Positions 8,563 through 17,400 of a stretch of 64,000 bases of DNA are shown here, in pieces; positions within the stretch are counted from its first letter, which is position 1, and every line of letters starts with the position of its first letter. Where the stretch lies: the NCBI RefSeq assembly GCF_001750285.1, contig NZ_MAMP01000012.1, positions 289,751 to 353,750 on the forward strand, written 5' to 3'. A model generated the notes under the pieces. It did not search any database. It was not told where the DNA came from and was given only the letters and a program-made list of their open reading frames with translations. The stretch is from Domibacillus iocasae. Lineage in GTDB: Bacteria > Bacillota > Bacilli > Bacillales > Domibacillaceae. The position numbers and the translations under genes were made by a program.

Positions 8563-9532
8563 TTTTTAATTTCCTCATGTCCCGCACATGCGCACTTCCC
8601 TCTATCGTACTCACTGGCTGAAGCAGGCGGTACACCGTAAAACGTGAAGTGACCTTCAAAAAGTCCATGCACTGTTTTGTTATGATCCGTTCTCCAAATA
8701 ATGTGCCGTATTCATAGAGCGCCCGCAAGTGAGCGTCTTTTAATAGCTATCGGCAAGCGGGGCAGCGCCATTTGCTATGCTGGCGAATTAACGTCCACTC
8801 ACTGCAAATTGGGCAACGGATTCCTTTTAAAATCTCGTTTGGAAACACATTCATTTTTCCCATGATATTTAAAGGCAGCGGCTCATGCAGAGCAGCTAAT
8901 TTTTCGCCGAAAATGATAAGTTCCTGATTGTATGGAAGTGGTTCTGTAAAGTTTTGAAGCTTTGAAGATAGTTCATTCGGATAAAGAAGTTGTACGGAGA
9001 TCTTTTTATCTGGCGGCTCAATTACAAGCCGGGTATGAGGATTTGTTAAAAGGTGTATGCTTTTACCTAAACATGAGGCAAACGGTATGTTTCAAGAAGG
9101 TTTTGCATATGATCTTGATGCCTCCGTATTTGCAGAAAGGGATTCGTCATCACTTCTTGATTTCGGATCATTTGACGTGACTGTGAATCATTAATGAAGC
9201 GAGTCCGCGTAATTTTTCACTTCTAGAATAATGGCTGTTTTTCCAGTCAGCACGAGTGTGTCAATCTGAAAAAAAGTCCCCATCTCTGTTTTGAGCCGCA
9301 GATCATGAAGAAACAAAAAGTGCCGGTGCGGCAACTCACGCAAATAAAAGTCCACTTGCTTTTTTCCTTGATATCCTGCCTGCTCTTGATGAAGCTGCTT
9401 CTTTAATGCTGGAATCGCTTTATGATGCGGTGAAATCCTTTCCAGCAAAATTTCCGTTTGTAAAATCGAAGACGGTTTTTCGCAATATTTAATAAACAAG
9501 GAACACTCTTTCTTTTTGTTAGAGATATTCAA
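8522..9532 (-). pseudogene. NERD-domain protein, multiply frameshifted
   Basis: Pieces of one nuclease-related-domain protein lie in order on the minus strand in different frames. The N-terminal piece (9532-9191) has the NERD core FFQIDTLVLTGKTAIILEVKN. A middle piece has NPFLQIRRHQDHMQNLL near 9130-9080. A zinc ribbon with two CPxC knuckles (CPIC...CPAC) lies near 8820-8755. The C-terminal part (8728-8522) has LFGERIITKQCMDFL. In intact relatives these form one protein of about 300 residues. At least three frame breaks or stops separate them, so the gene is dead. The plus-strand frame at 8962-9180 is its shadow. Confidence 0.85.
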
Positions 9533-9600
9533 TCAACATGGCCAAAACCTTTTTATTTTTATAAAGAGTTGATGAATATTTTGTAAACGAAGATGATGGA

Positions 9601-9625
9601 GTGCGATATTTTGTCAGTGGTGCGC
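9601..9625. repeat. Two further GTGCGA cores
   Basis: GTGCGA at 9601 and GTGCGC at 9620, 19 bases apart, match the array at 8474-8562. The two groups flank the NERD pseudogene. Confidence 0.5.
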
Positions 9626-9660
9626 GCCACACTATGCATTTAACACATTTATCCGAAAAT

Positions 9661-9690
9661 AAAAAACCCGCCTCGAGAGGCGGATTTTTT
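9661..9690 (-). terminator. Terminator of the NCS2 permease gene
   Basis: CCGCCTC/GAGGCGG hairpin with A-run and T-run on either side; the stop codon of the permease sits in the upstream run. Confidence 0.88.
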
Positions 9691-10906
9691 AGTGAATCAT
9701 TGTATTCATCAGGAACAGCACCGCGATAACATACATCGGAACGGGTACTTCGCGGAATCGTCCACGGGTCATTTTTAAAAGTGGATACAAAATGAATCCG
9801 GCTGCAATGCCGTCTGCGATGCTCGATGTAATCGGAATAATCGCAATAATGGCAAGCGCAGGAATTGATTCGGTCCAGTCTGCAAAAGAAAGCTGGCGGA
9901 TATTTAGTGTCATTAACACACCGATAATGATTAAAATCGGTGCAACGGCTGAGCCCGGCACCATGTTTAAATACGGCGCCGCGACAAACGCAAGTGGAAA
10001 CAACAGCCCGGCGACTAGCGGCACAAGACCGGTCCGTCCGCCGGAAGCAATGGGTGCCGCGCTTTCAACGGCTGATACATTTGCACTTGATCCCACAAGG
10101 CCGCTCGCCACGACCGCAAAAGCATTAGACTGGACCGCCCGCTGAAATTTCTGCGGCTGCTCCGCCAACTTCAAGTGGCCGTGTACGAGGCCGATATTTT
10201 CAAACAACAGAACCATCGTTAATGAAAAGACCGCCGGAATGAAGACAACAGGTGACACTTCTTCAACCGTCCAGGCACCAAATACGGAAGTATAACTCGT
10301 CATGCCGACAGCACCTGATATGTCGGGAAGCGTGCCGAACAGCCAGGCGATGCCGGTACCGGCTAAAATCACCCAAATAAACACGCCCGGTACTTTCCGC
10401 CAAAACAGTAAGACCGCAAGAAGCAGCGTTAAAAGGGATGCCCACGTAAGTCCTGCTTTTTCCACACCAATAACAATAAGAAACAGCCCAAGGCCAATTG
10501 TGATCGCTTCTTTCAGCGAGGACGGCACGATGTCATTTAGTTTTCCGGCGATCGGCGTCAAGGTGACAGCCGTAAATAATAAACCGGAAACGACCGTGAC
10601 GCCAAGGGCCTGCTGCCACGTCATACCCATTTCATTGACAAAGGTGTACGCGAACATTGCATTGATGCCCATGCCTGGCACGATAATGATCGGTGCGTTC
10701 GCCCAAAGCGCCATGATCAAACACCCAGCGGCGGCTGAAACGATTGTCGCCGCGGCTGCTGCTTCAAATGGCATACCTGCTTCTGACAAAATGAGCCCGT
10801 TCACTGCGATAATATAAATGACTGTTAAAAAACCGGTCATTCCCGCAGACAATTCCTTCACGAAAGTCGTTCCATGTTCGCGAAGCTTAAAAATTCCTCC
10901 ATTCAT
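9689..10906 (-). CDS. NCS2-family purine permease (PbuG/PbuO-like)
   Basis: This 405-residue membrane protein has some 12 hydrophobic segments. It has the family features PGMGINAMFAYTFV (segment 3 region), SLKEAITIGLGLFLIVIGVEKAGL and the SSANVSAVESAAPIASGGRTGL loop of the AzgA-like hypoxanthine/guanine/adenine transporters. It imports purine bases by proton symport. The open frame starts at 10984, but the conserved protein starts at MNGGIFKLREHGTT, so I place the start at 10906. The ribosome site there is weak (AAGCAGG). I looked for a purine riboswitch in the leader and did not find one. Confidence 0.88.
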   Translation of the reverse strand: MNGGIFKLREHGTTFVKELSAGMTGFLTVIYIIAVNGLILSEAGMPFEAAAAATIVSAAAGCLIMALWANAPIIIVPGMGINAMFAYTFVNEMGMTWQQALGVTVVSGLLFTAVTLTPIAGKLNDIVPSSLKEAITIGLGLFLIVIGVEKAGLTWASLLTLLLAVLLFWRKVPGVFIWVILAGTGIAWLFGTLPDISGAVGMTSYTSVFGAWTVEEVSPVVFIPAVFSLTMVLLFENIGLVHGHLKLAEQPQKFQRAVQSNAFAVVASGLVGSSANVSAVESAAPIASGGRTGLVPLVAGLLFPLAFVAAPYLNMVPGSAVAPILIIIGVLMTLNIRQLSFADWTESIPALAIIAIIPITSSIADGIAAGFILYPLLKMTRGRFREVPVPMYVIAVLFLMNTMIH

Positions 10907-10986
10907 TGATAAAACCTGCTTACTGTGAAGCGCCCTCTCCCTACCCGCTGAAAGCCCGCTATCTAAAATAGCATGAAGGTTCAAAG

Positions 10987-11115
10987 ACTAAACCCGCGGC
11001 GTCCTGCCGTCCCGCTCGGAGCTGCTACATCCTGTAGCACTCGCCCGACTAGGTCGTCCTGTCCGTCGCAACATCTTTGTGACCTGCACCCTGCAGGCCT
11101 CAGCCACGCTAGCGA
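10987..11115. repeat. GC-rich hairpin-rich intergenic element
   Basis: This segment between the permease start and ribH stop is far richer in G+C than its surroundings and is full of short inverted repeats. Examples are GCTACA/TGTAGC (11030-11045), CTGCA/TGCAG (11091-11100) and GTCGCAA/TTTGTGAC. It has no convincing reading frame. It could be a mobile palindromic repeat or a structured RNA at the 3' end of the rib transcript. Confidence 0.45.
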
Positions 11116-11120
11116 TTATA

Positions 11121-11591
11121 TCATGCGTCGAATGAACGAAGCAAGTTCGCCATTTCAATAGCGGACATCGCTGCATCCCAGCCTTTGTTGCCTGCTTTTG
11201 TGCCTGCACGTTCAATGGCTTGTTCAATCGTATCCGTTGTCAGAAGACCGAAGATTACTGGTACTCCTGTTTGCATGCCGGCTTGCGCGGTGCCTTTTGC
11301 CGCTTCGCTGCAGACATAGTCAAAGTGGGCTGTTGCACCGCGAATCACAGCGCCCAACGTAATAATCGCATCATACTTTCCGCTGTCAGCCATTTTTTTA
11401 GCGACAAGCGGCAATTCAAACGCACCCGGCACCCAGGCGATATCGATATTTTCTTCCTCAACGCCATGACGGATAAATCCATCTTGTGCGCCCCCAATCA
11501 GCTTGCTTGTAATAAATTCATTGAAACGACCGGCAACGATGCCTACTTTTAGTCCGCTTCCAATTAAATGTCCTTCAAATGTTTTTCCCAT
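11121..11591 (-). CDS. ribH: 6,7-dimethyl-8-ribityllumazine synthase
   Basis: This 156-residue protein is the beta subunit of the riboflavin synthase complex. It condenses 5-amino-6-ribitylaminouracil with 3,4-dihydroxy-2-butanone 4-phosphate. Typical stretches are [45 protein letters not shown] and NKGWDAA. The start overlaps the ribBA stop by one base, so translation is coupled. It is the last gene of ribD-ribE-ribBA-ribH. Confidence 0.97.
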   Translation of the reverse strand: MGKTFEGHLIGSGLKVGIVAGRFNEFITSKLIGGAQDGFIRHGVEEENIDIAWVPGAFELPLVAKKMADSGKYDAIITLGAVIRGATAHFDYVCSEAAKGTAQAGMQTGVPVIFGLLTTDTIEQAIERAGTKAGNKGWDAAMSAIEMANLLRSFDA

Positions 11592-12799
11592 TATTCATTC
11601 TCCTCTTTTACATGTAATAAGTGGCCAAGCTTTGAAATTTTCGTTTTTAAATAGTTGCGATTGTCGTCATTGGCTGGCATTTCGATTGGTACGCGTTCTA
11701 CAATATCGAGCCCGTAGCCGTTTAAGCCGGTAATTTTACGCGGATTGTTTGTTAAGAGCCGCATTTTTGAAATGCCGAGGTCACGCAAAATTTGGGCGCC
11801 AATGCCGTAATCGCGCAGGTCATCTTTAAAGCCGAGCTTGACGTTTGCTTCCACAGTATCATATCCCTGCTCCTGCAATTCGTAGGCTTTCAGCTTGTTG
11901 ATCAGCCCGATACCGCGGCCTTCCTGGCGCATATATAAAAGCACGCCACGGCCTTCTTCTTCAATTTGTTGAAGAGCTGCATGAAGCTGTGGACCACAGT
12001 CACAGCGATGAGAGCCAAAAATGTCTCCTGTCAGACATTCGGAATGAACGCGTACAAGCACCGGTTCATCGCCAGAAATATCGCCTTTCACGAGTGCCAC
12101 ATGATCTTTGCCGGTTAAGTCTTCTTCGTAGCCAACCGCACGGAAATAACCAAAATCAGTCGGCAGCTGAATGTCCGCTTCTCGGCGAATCAATGTTTCA
12201 CGACCGCGGCGATAAGCAACCAGCTGTTCAATCGTAATGATTTTCAAATCAAATTTTTTCGCCATCAATTCTAACTCTGGCAGCCGGGCCATCGTACCGT
12301 CATCGTTCATGACTTCGCAAATAACACCAGCCGGTTTAAACCCAGCAAGCTTCGCCAGGTCAACCGCAGCTTCGGTATGCCCGGTTCTCCGCAGCACGCC
12401 TCCTGCTTTAGCAATTAGCGGGAAAATATGCCCCGGCCGTTTAAAATCAGCCGGCACGGACGCATCATCCACCATTGCTTTTACCGTATCCGCCCGTTCA
12501 AAAGCACTAATGCCTGTTGTTGTGGATTTATGATCGATACTGACGGTAAACGCCGTACCATGGCTGTCCGTATTATGCTCCACCATTGTGTGAAAATGAA
12601 GCCGGTGCGCAATCTGTTCTTCGACCGGCACACAAATGAGACCGCGTCCTTCTTTTGCCATAAAATTGATCATAGCTCCATCGACAAGTTCTGCAATGCC
12701 GACAAGGTCGCCTTCATTTTCTCGGTCTTCGTCGTCAACGACAATAATTACTTTTCCTTGTTTTAAATCGTTAATGGCTTCTTCAACTGTCGCAAACAT
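11591..12799 (-). CDS. ribBA: Bifunctional DHBP synthase / GTP cyclohydrolase II
   Basis: This 402-residue fusion supplies both riboflavin precursors. Residues 1-200 are the RibB domain with the acidic [13 protein letters not shown] loop and [12 protein letters not shown]. Residues 205-402 are the RibA domain with the zinc site [15 protein letters not shown] (C-x10-C-x-C pattern) and the RQEGRGIGL loop. Both catalytic sets look intact. It lies 12 bases after ribE and overlaps ribH. Confidence 0.97.
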   Translation of the reverse strand: MFATVEEAINDLKQGKVIIVVDDEDRENEGDLVGIAELVDGAMINFMAKEGRGLICVPVEEQIAHRLHFHTMVEHNTDSHGTAFTVSIDHKSTTTGISAFERADTVKAMVDDASVPADFKRPGHIFPLIAKAGGVLRRTGHTEAAVDLAKLAGFKPAGVICEVMNDDGTMARLPELELMAKKFDLKIITIEQLVAYRRGRETLIRREADIQLPTDFGYFRAVGYEEDLTGKDHVALVKGDISGDEPVLVRVHSECLTGDIFGSHRCDCGPQLHAALQQIEEEGRGVLLYMRQEGRGIGLINKLKAYELQEQGYDTVEANVKLGFKDDLRDYGIGAQILRDLGISKMRLLTNNPRKITGLNGYGLDIVERVPIEMPANDDNRNYLKTKISKLGHLLHVKEENE

Positions 12800-12811
12800 G
12801 GATGTTCCTCC

Positions 12812-13456
12812 TTACAAATAGCCGTTCTCTTTTAATAAATCCATGGTGACGCCGCGCTTAGGTGCTTCTTTTTTCTCCAGCATATTGCCGACGTATTTTG
12901 CCAGCATGTCGCATTCAATATTAACAGCATCCCCAACGCCTTTAGACGCTAAAATCGTTTCATCGCGCGTATGCGGAATGAGTGACACCGTTACGTCGTT
13001 ATCCGTTACGCCAAATAAAGTAAGCGAGGTGCCGTCAAGTGCAATCGAGCCTTTGTATAAAAAGTAACGGCCAAGCCCTTCCGGATAAGAAATCGTGACA
13101 TAAAGTGCGTTTTCTTCCTGCTTTTTCGAGACAATATGACCGACACCGTCGACATGTCCCGAGACAAAATGACCGCCGAACCGGCCGTTCGCCGCCATCG
13201 CCCGTTCTAAGTTCACGCGCGTTCCGGGCGTGAGCGACGCAAGAGCAGTTGATTTAAATGTTTCCGGCATCACATCGGCCGCAAAATTTGTTTTTGTAAA
13301 TGCCGTTACCGTCAGGCAGACTCCGTTTACGGAAATGCTGTCGCCAAGCTTTACATCTGTCAGCATGGTTTTGGCCGCAATCGTCAGCTGCAGCGATTTG
13401 CCGCCGCGGACGATTCGCTCGACGGTACCGATTTCTTCTATTATACCTGTAAACAT
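12812..13456 (-). CDS. ribE: Riboflavin synthase alpha chain
   Basis: This 214-residue protein is built as two repeats. [15 protein letters not shown] with [11 protein letters not shown] forms the first barrel, and [12 protein letters not shown] with [11 protein letters not shown] the second. It dismutates two lumazine molecules to riboflavin. It is 4 bases downstream of ribD in the same operon. Confidence 0.97.
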   Translation of the reverse strand: MFTGIIEEIGTVERIVRGGKSLQLTIAAKTMLTDVKLGDSISVNGVCLTVTAFTKTNFAADVMPETFKSTALASLTPGTRVNLERAMAANGRFGGHFVSGHVDGVGHIVSKKQEENALYVTISYPEGLGRYFLYKGSIALDGTSLTLFGVTDNDVTVSLIPHTRDETILASKGVGDAVNIECDMLAKYVGNMLEKKEAPKRGVTMDLLKENGYL

Positions 13457-13460
13457 GTGA

Positions 13461-14537
13461 TCACCTTTTTTCCATGACGATTTTCAAATCCGGACCGATC
13501 CGATCCATCGAAATAAACGCAAGATCAAGTGCTTCGTCCATGGAGGAGCCGCCAAGTCCGCCAAAAGAGGACGGAGCGGATTTTCCGCCGATTAATTTCG
13601 GCGCCATATACATGACGAGTCGGTTAAACGCGCCAATGTCTAAAAACGACGCATTCATTTCAGCCCCAGCTTCTACGAAAAGCGTCATAATATTCATTTT
13701 GCCCAGTTCATCAAGCACCGCATCAATAGCCATATACGGCAGCCGGATGACTGTGACTCCCTCATCTTCTAAGGCACGCTGTTTTTTCGTCTGTGCATCC
13801 GCTGCGCAAAAAATAATCGTTTTTGCTTCTTTGTTTTGAATGATATGAAAATCAAGCGGAACGCGTAAATGCGTATCCAGTAAAATCCGAATCGGGTTTT
13901 TCCCTCCCTGGGGCAGACGGGAGGTGAGGAGCGGGTTGTCGAGCAGGACGGTCCCGATGCCTGTTAAAATAGCATCGTGACGGCTTCTGAGAAGGTGTAC
14001 GTCTTCTCTGGCGGCCTCGCTCGTAATCCAGCGGCTGTGCCCGGTGTGGGCGGCTGTTTTGCCGTCGGCGGTGACAGCGGTTTTAATCGTGACATAAGGC
14101 CGTTTCGTCTGAATAAAATGAAAAAAAGGTGTTAATAATTCCGTTGCTTTTTGTTCGCAAATGCCGGTCTTGACTTCAATTCCGGCTGCCTGCAGTTTTT
14201 CGATGCCTTTTCCACCTACAAGCGGATTCGGATCAACAGCGGCAATGAACACACGCCGTATGCCTTTTTCAATAATAAGGTCAGCGCATGGTGGTGTTTT
14301 GCCAAAATGGGCACATGGTTCAAGTGTCACATAAATGTCAGCGTCTTTTGACTCATCACCTGCTTGAGCGAGCGCATTTACTTCTGCATGTGCTTCTCCT
14401 GCTTTTAAGTGGGCGCCCATTCCGAGAATCCGTCCATCTTTTACGACAACAGCGCCTACGGGCGGGTTCGGTGATGTTTGGTGCGCGGCGCTTTGGGCAA
14501 GCGACAGTGCAAGATTCATATATTGGTCTTCATTCAT
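13461..14537 (-). CDS. ribD: Bifunctional pyrimidine deaminase/reductase
   Basis: This 358-residue protein carries out the second and third riboflavin steps. The N-terminal zinc deaminase has HAEVNAL and PCAHFGKTPPCADL. The C-terminal reductase has KTAVTADGKTAAHTGHSRWI and AGAEMNASFL. The frame is open 25 codons further up, but MNEDQYMNLALSLA at 14537 is the family start and is preceded by AAAAAAGGGGG. It is the first gene of the operon, behind an FMN riboswitch. Confidence 0.96.
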   Translation of the reverse strand: MNEDQYMNLALSLAQSAAHQTSPNPPVGAVVVKDGRILGMGAHLKAGEAHAEVNALAQAGDESKDADIYVTLEPCAHFGKTPPCADLIIEKGIRRVFIAAVDPNPLVGGKGIEKLQAAGIEVKTGICEQKATELLTPFFHFIQTKRPYVTIKTAVTADGKTAAHTGHSRWITSEAAREDVHLLRSRHDAILTGIGTVLLDNPLLTSRLPQGGKNPIRILLDTHLRVPLDFHIIQNKEAKTIIFCAADAQTKKQRALEDEGVTVIRLPYMAIDAVLDELGKMNIMTLFVEAGAEMNASFLDIGAFNRLVMYMAPKLIGGKSAPSSFGGLGGSSMDEALDLAFISMDRIGPDLKIVMEKR

Positions 14538-14589
14538 TAGAAGGGAACCCCCTTTTTTCAAAATACCGCCTGTACACAAGAAAAACGTA

Positions 14590-14698
14590 AGGCGCTTGTT
14601 TATCGGTGACAAGCATAAGACGAGTGCTGAAGGAGGTGCTTTTTGCCTCCAGAAGGGCTTGTCTTATGACCTCGAACCGATGGCGCCTGAAGCTGGAC
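14590..14698. repeat. Four-tier nested inverted repeat in the rib leader
   Basis: Four complementary arm pairs nest around one centre: AGGCGC/GCGCCT (14590, 14693), ATCGGT/ACCGAT (14602, 14686), CATAAGACGAG/CTTGTCTTATG (14614, 14658; one mismatch) and GGAGG/CCTCC (14632, 14646). It lies between the riboswitch terminator and ribD, so it is transcribed only when the terminator is passed. Confidence 0.7.
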
Positions 14699-14702
14699 AA
14701 AG

Positions 14703-14737
14703 AAAAGCCCCGCATTGATTGTCAATACGGGGCTTTT
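14703..14737 (-). terminator. Expression-platform terminator of the FMN riboswitch
   Basis: AAAGCCCCG / CGGGGCTTTT forms a strong stem followed by a T-rich run on the minus strand, about 60 bases after the aptamer. FMN binding would favour this terminator. Confidence 0.88.
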
Positions 14738-14794
14738 GGTCATCAAGAAATAAACGTTTTCTTCCTGAAAAAAATTCAGAAAACGCGTTTTGTC

Positions 14795-14925
14795 CTTTCC
14801 TCCCATCCAGACTTTCACTGTCGGCTCCGGAATCGCACCAGATCCACCGCACGTATGCGGGTCACGGACTAAGGGCTTTAGCGCCCATCACCGCCGGTCG
14901 GGAGTTGCACCCTGCCCCGGAAAGG
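14795..14925 (-). promoter_or_regulatory. FMN riboswitch (RFN element)
   Basis: On the minus strand the aptamer begins CCTTTCCGGGGCAGGGTG and ends AGTCTGGATGGGAG followed by AAAGG. Its conserved inner parts are present (CCGACCGGCGGTGAT, GCCCTTAGTCCGTGAC, GGTGGATCTGGTG, CCGACAGTGAAAGTC). It controls the rib operon by premature termination. Confidence 0.97.
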
Positions 14926-14946
14926 TTTATTCGAATGTTGCTCTTA

Positions 14947-15379
14947 TTATGAACCTTCTTTAAATCGTCTGTCAAGCAAGTGTTTCTTGTTTTTTTTCAT
15001 CCATACAGCAAGTGCCATAATGACAATAGGCAGAAGGAACTGCGTTAAAACCGTTTCAAGCGTCGGGTACAAGAGGGCCGCCTCAATAAACGGCACAGCG
15101 AATGCCGCACCGACCTGATTTTTCTCCTGGACGGCTTTTTCAACAGATGACATTGCTGCATCCACTTCTTTAGACGCCGCACTAAGCATTTTCCACTCTT
15201 CTTGAAATTTTGCCATATTTTCTTCGACCGCCGTATAGTATCCGTTTTTTCACATTCATCATCGCATCACCAATTAGTACAAATAAAGCGTCTGTGCCGG
15301 TCTTTGCGGATGCACTTTGTACGCCCATTCCGCATACAATGAACAAAACAGCGGCAAGCATAAGCAAATAACCTTTCAG
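14947..15379 (-). pseudogene. FTR1-type iron permease remnant (fepC/efeU)
   Basis: The N-terminal piece has a signal peptide and DALFVLIGDAMMNVKK, typical of the periplasmic-type domain of Firmicute EfeU/FepC. It shifts frame at an A6 run near 15250 into YYTAVEENMAKFQEEWK. The frame then jumps from a helical linker straight to one C-terminal membrane segment, FLLPIVIMALAVWM. The central REGxE membrane core is missing. A CTG stands where the start should be (AAAGGAGG upstream). The gene has both a frameshift and a large internal deletion. Confidence 0.75.
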
Positions 15380-15397
15380 CGATCCAGCCTCCTTTTT

Positions 15398-15909
15398 TCA
15401 CACTGAAAAAACAGCACTTTCACGATGAACCGTATATTCGTTCAATTTATCATTATTCGCCAGACGGGTTTGAACCGGAAAACACTGTTCTTGAATACTT
15501 TTTTGGCAACTAATAAACGACAGCCCTGCATCAAAGCTGCCTGTTTTCAGATCAAGTCTGTCCGCATACGAGTAAGAGCGGCGCAAAGTTTCATGCTTCC
15601 GCCTCCATTTGCAAGGGCTGTGGGCGAATTTGCCGGCGGTTGTTTTTGACCCGTTTTAATCGTTATATTTGAAGCGTCAAGACCGCTCGCTTCAAATGTG
15701 TCACCCGGGGGCATCAGCACATTCGAGGCAGGTTTTCCAATCTCTTTGCCTTCCGCTATCGCCGCCACAGCCGATTCTTTTTGATCGGCTGACGCTTTGA
15801 ACGCAAGCAAACTGCCGGCGCCTGATGCTCCGACCAACAGGCCCGTCACACCAATTCCGTCCGCTTTTAGTACATTACGCCGTGACTCTTCTTTTTTAAG
15901 GTCATCCAC
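15398..15909 (-). pseudogene. DyP-type peroxidase remnant (fepB/efeB)
   Basis: The start region (GTG at 15909 with GGAGGTG) reads KKEESRRNVLKADGIG and a Tat-like hydrophobic stretch GVTGLLVGASGAGSLLAF. After a jump, the last 60 codons of the family follow in another frame: RRSYSYADRLDLKTGSFDAG, then QTRLANNDKLNEYTVH. The haem-binding core is gone. Intact EfeB/YwbN proteins are about 400 residues. Confidence 0.8.
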
Positions 15910-16077
15910 ATTACAACACCTCCGTCCGATACCAAGCTGCGAAAGAGGTTCAGCCAGTGCATCAATGGCTTGGCTCAATTGTTTTACTTCTGCTTTTGTT
16001 AAATCAGTATAAAGCGTATAAGCATCGTCTTCTTTTTGATTGTTAAGCAGCGTACACATCGCTGAATTGCGCATCAA
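15910..16077 (-). pseudogene. EfeO/FepA C-terminal remnant
   Basis: The codons for YTDLTKAEVKQLSQAIDALA and the following EPLSQLGI match the end of the EfeO/YwbM iron-binding lipoprotein. Most of the gene is missing. Its frame now runs into the efeB remnant because the original stop is out of frame. Order EfeO-EfeB-EfeU matches the staphylococcal fepABC arrangement. Confidence 0.65.
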
Positions 16078-16254
16078 TTTCTGCTGACAGTGCTTCGGCT
16101 TTTTTTCTCAAGCTCCGGCTGCAGCAGAGTAAATTAAAGCTTTTAAAAAAATGTCGAAAAAATTTTAAATTTACGTTTAAAACCTATTTTCAAACGGGTA
16201 AAAATCTTATATTATGAAAATAACAACGACATATTATTGCTAGTTGTAGTGGGA
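16078..16254. other. Intergenic region, probable promoter of the GNAT leader
   Basis: AT-rich sequence (16140-16240) between the decayed iron-uptake genes and the structured leader. A promoter is expected here, but I cannot single out convincing -35 and -10 elements. Confidence 0.3.
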
Positions 16255-16412
16255 AGGCAAATGGTGCGCCACCGGTTTCTTCAATCGGTTCTAATGGGTT
16301 CGATTCCCATCCCGAAATTTTTTGTGGACAGGCTGATGTTGTCATGGTCTTGTTTGATTGTTAAAAAATTTCGAGGGTGAATCGGAACGCTTATGAACCG
16401 TTATACCCTCAG
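16255..16412 (+). promoter_or_regulatory. Structured, tRNA-like leader of the GNAT gene
   Basis: The leader holds an anticodon-arm-like hairpin (ACCGGT, 7-base loop TTCTTCA, ATCGGT; 16272-16290). Five bases on is a perfect tRNA T-arm (ATGGG TTCGATT CCCAT; 16295-16311). A 10-bp stem CGAAATTTTT/AAAAATTTCG (16314-16323 with 16364-16373) follows, then a hairpin GAGGGT...ACCCTC (16373-16410). A normal acceptor stem and D-arm are missing, so it is not a working tRNA gene. The stems end just before AAGGAGGG of the GNAT gene, which suggests control of that gene. Confidence 0.55.
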
Positions 16413-16435
16413 TATGTAAAAAGGAGGGAATTACC

Positions 16436-16987
16436 ATGTTGAAGAAGCGCGATGTTCATGAAAGTCATACTTTGTTTGATTTGATGACGCACCCGGAAGT
16501 CTTCCCTTTTGTGCGCCATAAAGTCCAGTCTTATGAAGAATTTGTTTTCGTGACAAAACAAAATATTGAGTCAGAGGAACGCGGCGAAATGATTTCGCGG
16601 ACGATCCTTGATGAATGGGGCAATCCGATCGGCACGATTAACTTATATGACATACAAAACGGCGCCGGCTTTCTCGGCACATGGCTTGGCAAGCCATATC
16701 ACGGCAAAGGCTACAATGCGCCGGCCAAAGAAGAATTTTTCAAAGAGCTGTTCTACGAGGCAGGCATTGAATCTATTTATATGTCGATTCGCAAAGTGAA
16801 TATCCGCTCACGTAAAGCTGCAGAAAAACTGCCTTATGTAGTCCCGGCCAATGAAACACGCCCGGATGTATATGCCAAATTAAATAAAACCGAAGCTGTA
16901 TTTGATTTATACGAAGTACCAAAAGACCTCTTCACGCTTTATTTGATGCGCAAAGATCAGGAAAACGAACAGGCGATGGAAGCGTAA
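16436..16987 (+). CDS. GNAT-family N-acetyltransferase
   Basis: This 183-residue protein resembles the RimJ/RimL branch of GNAT acetyltransferases. The acetyl-CoA-binding part is recognisable as GAGFLGTWLGKPYHGKGYN, with the usual Gly-rich turn altered to PYHGKGYN, followed by EEFFKELFYEAGIESIYMSI and NIRSRKAAEK. The substrate is unknown. The start has AAGGAGGG at ideal distance. It is monocistronic, with a structured leader in front and a strong terminator 85 bases behind. Confidence 0.85.
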   Translation: MLKKRDVHESHTLFDLMTHPEVFPFVRHKVQSYEEFVFVTKQNIESEERGEMISRTILDEWGNPIGTINLYDIQNGAGFLGTWLGKPYHGKGYNAPAKEEFFKELFYEAGIESIYMSIRKVNIRSRKAAEKLPYVVPANETRPDVYAKLNKTEAVFDLYEVPKDLFTLYLMRKDQENEQAMEA

Positions 16988-17071
16988 CACCCATTCCGAA
17001 GAACCCCTCAATGCGTACCTTACCTTCAAATAAGAAGCGGACGATCCGTTCACCCAGTGACCAAAACCCAA

Positions 17072-17104
17072 AAAAGGCTGTCTTCCATTTGGAGACAGCC
17101 TTTT
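17072..17104. terminator. Terminator after the GNAT gene
   Basis: AAAAGGCTGTCT / AGACAGCCTTTT forms a near-perfect stem flanked by A and T runs; it can work in both directions. Confidence 0.9.
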
Positions 17105-17255
17105 CATATTGTTGAAGAACAAAATTGTCAAGAAGAAGTTCATTTTTCAAGTGGGATTTTCGAGCGAAAATCTTCACCGCGAAATGGAATCGACAAATGC
17201 AACGCTTAAAGATGGAAACGACTCGTTTATCCAGTTCATCTGTCTTTTTTGAACC

Positions 17256-17400
17256 GGAGCCGATAGGTGAAGCCTTGCCGGACTGCGCTAACAGCAGGGG
17301 CAAACGCTGAACCAGCCACCACTGCGCGCCGGGCAGCTAAGATCAGCGAGCCGCAAAGCGGTAAAGCTTGAGCTTAGCGCCTGCCCCACGGAAAGCGCAG
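17256..17400 (+). repeat. GC-rich dispersed repeat, copy 1
   Basis: It begins GGAGCCGATAGGTGAAGCC and continues with GC-rich sequence (TGCCGGACTGCGC, later CCCCACGGAAAGCGCAGC). The same head occurs on the minus strand at 22009-22027, and AGGTGAAGCC with TGCCGGAC recurs at 41360-41400. It abuts the break of the crtN-like gene. Confidence 0.5.

Noticed and set aside
8962..9180. Plus-strand gene of 72 codons
   Set aside because: It is the antisense of a recognisable stretch of the NERD pseudogene (FLQIRRHQDHMQNLL).
10907..11120. Purine riboswitch before the NCS2 permease
   Set aside because: The conserved loop and junction sequences of the G-box aptamer are absent.
16255..16311. Functional tRNA gene
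   Set aside because: T-arm and an anticodon-like arm exist, but no acceptor stem or normal D-arm can be formed and the residue 3' of the anticodon is a pyrimidine.
16255..16435. T-box or known riboswitch before the GNAT gene
   Set aside because: No T-box sequence (AGGGTGGNACCGCG) and no match to a riboswitch core I know.
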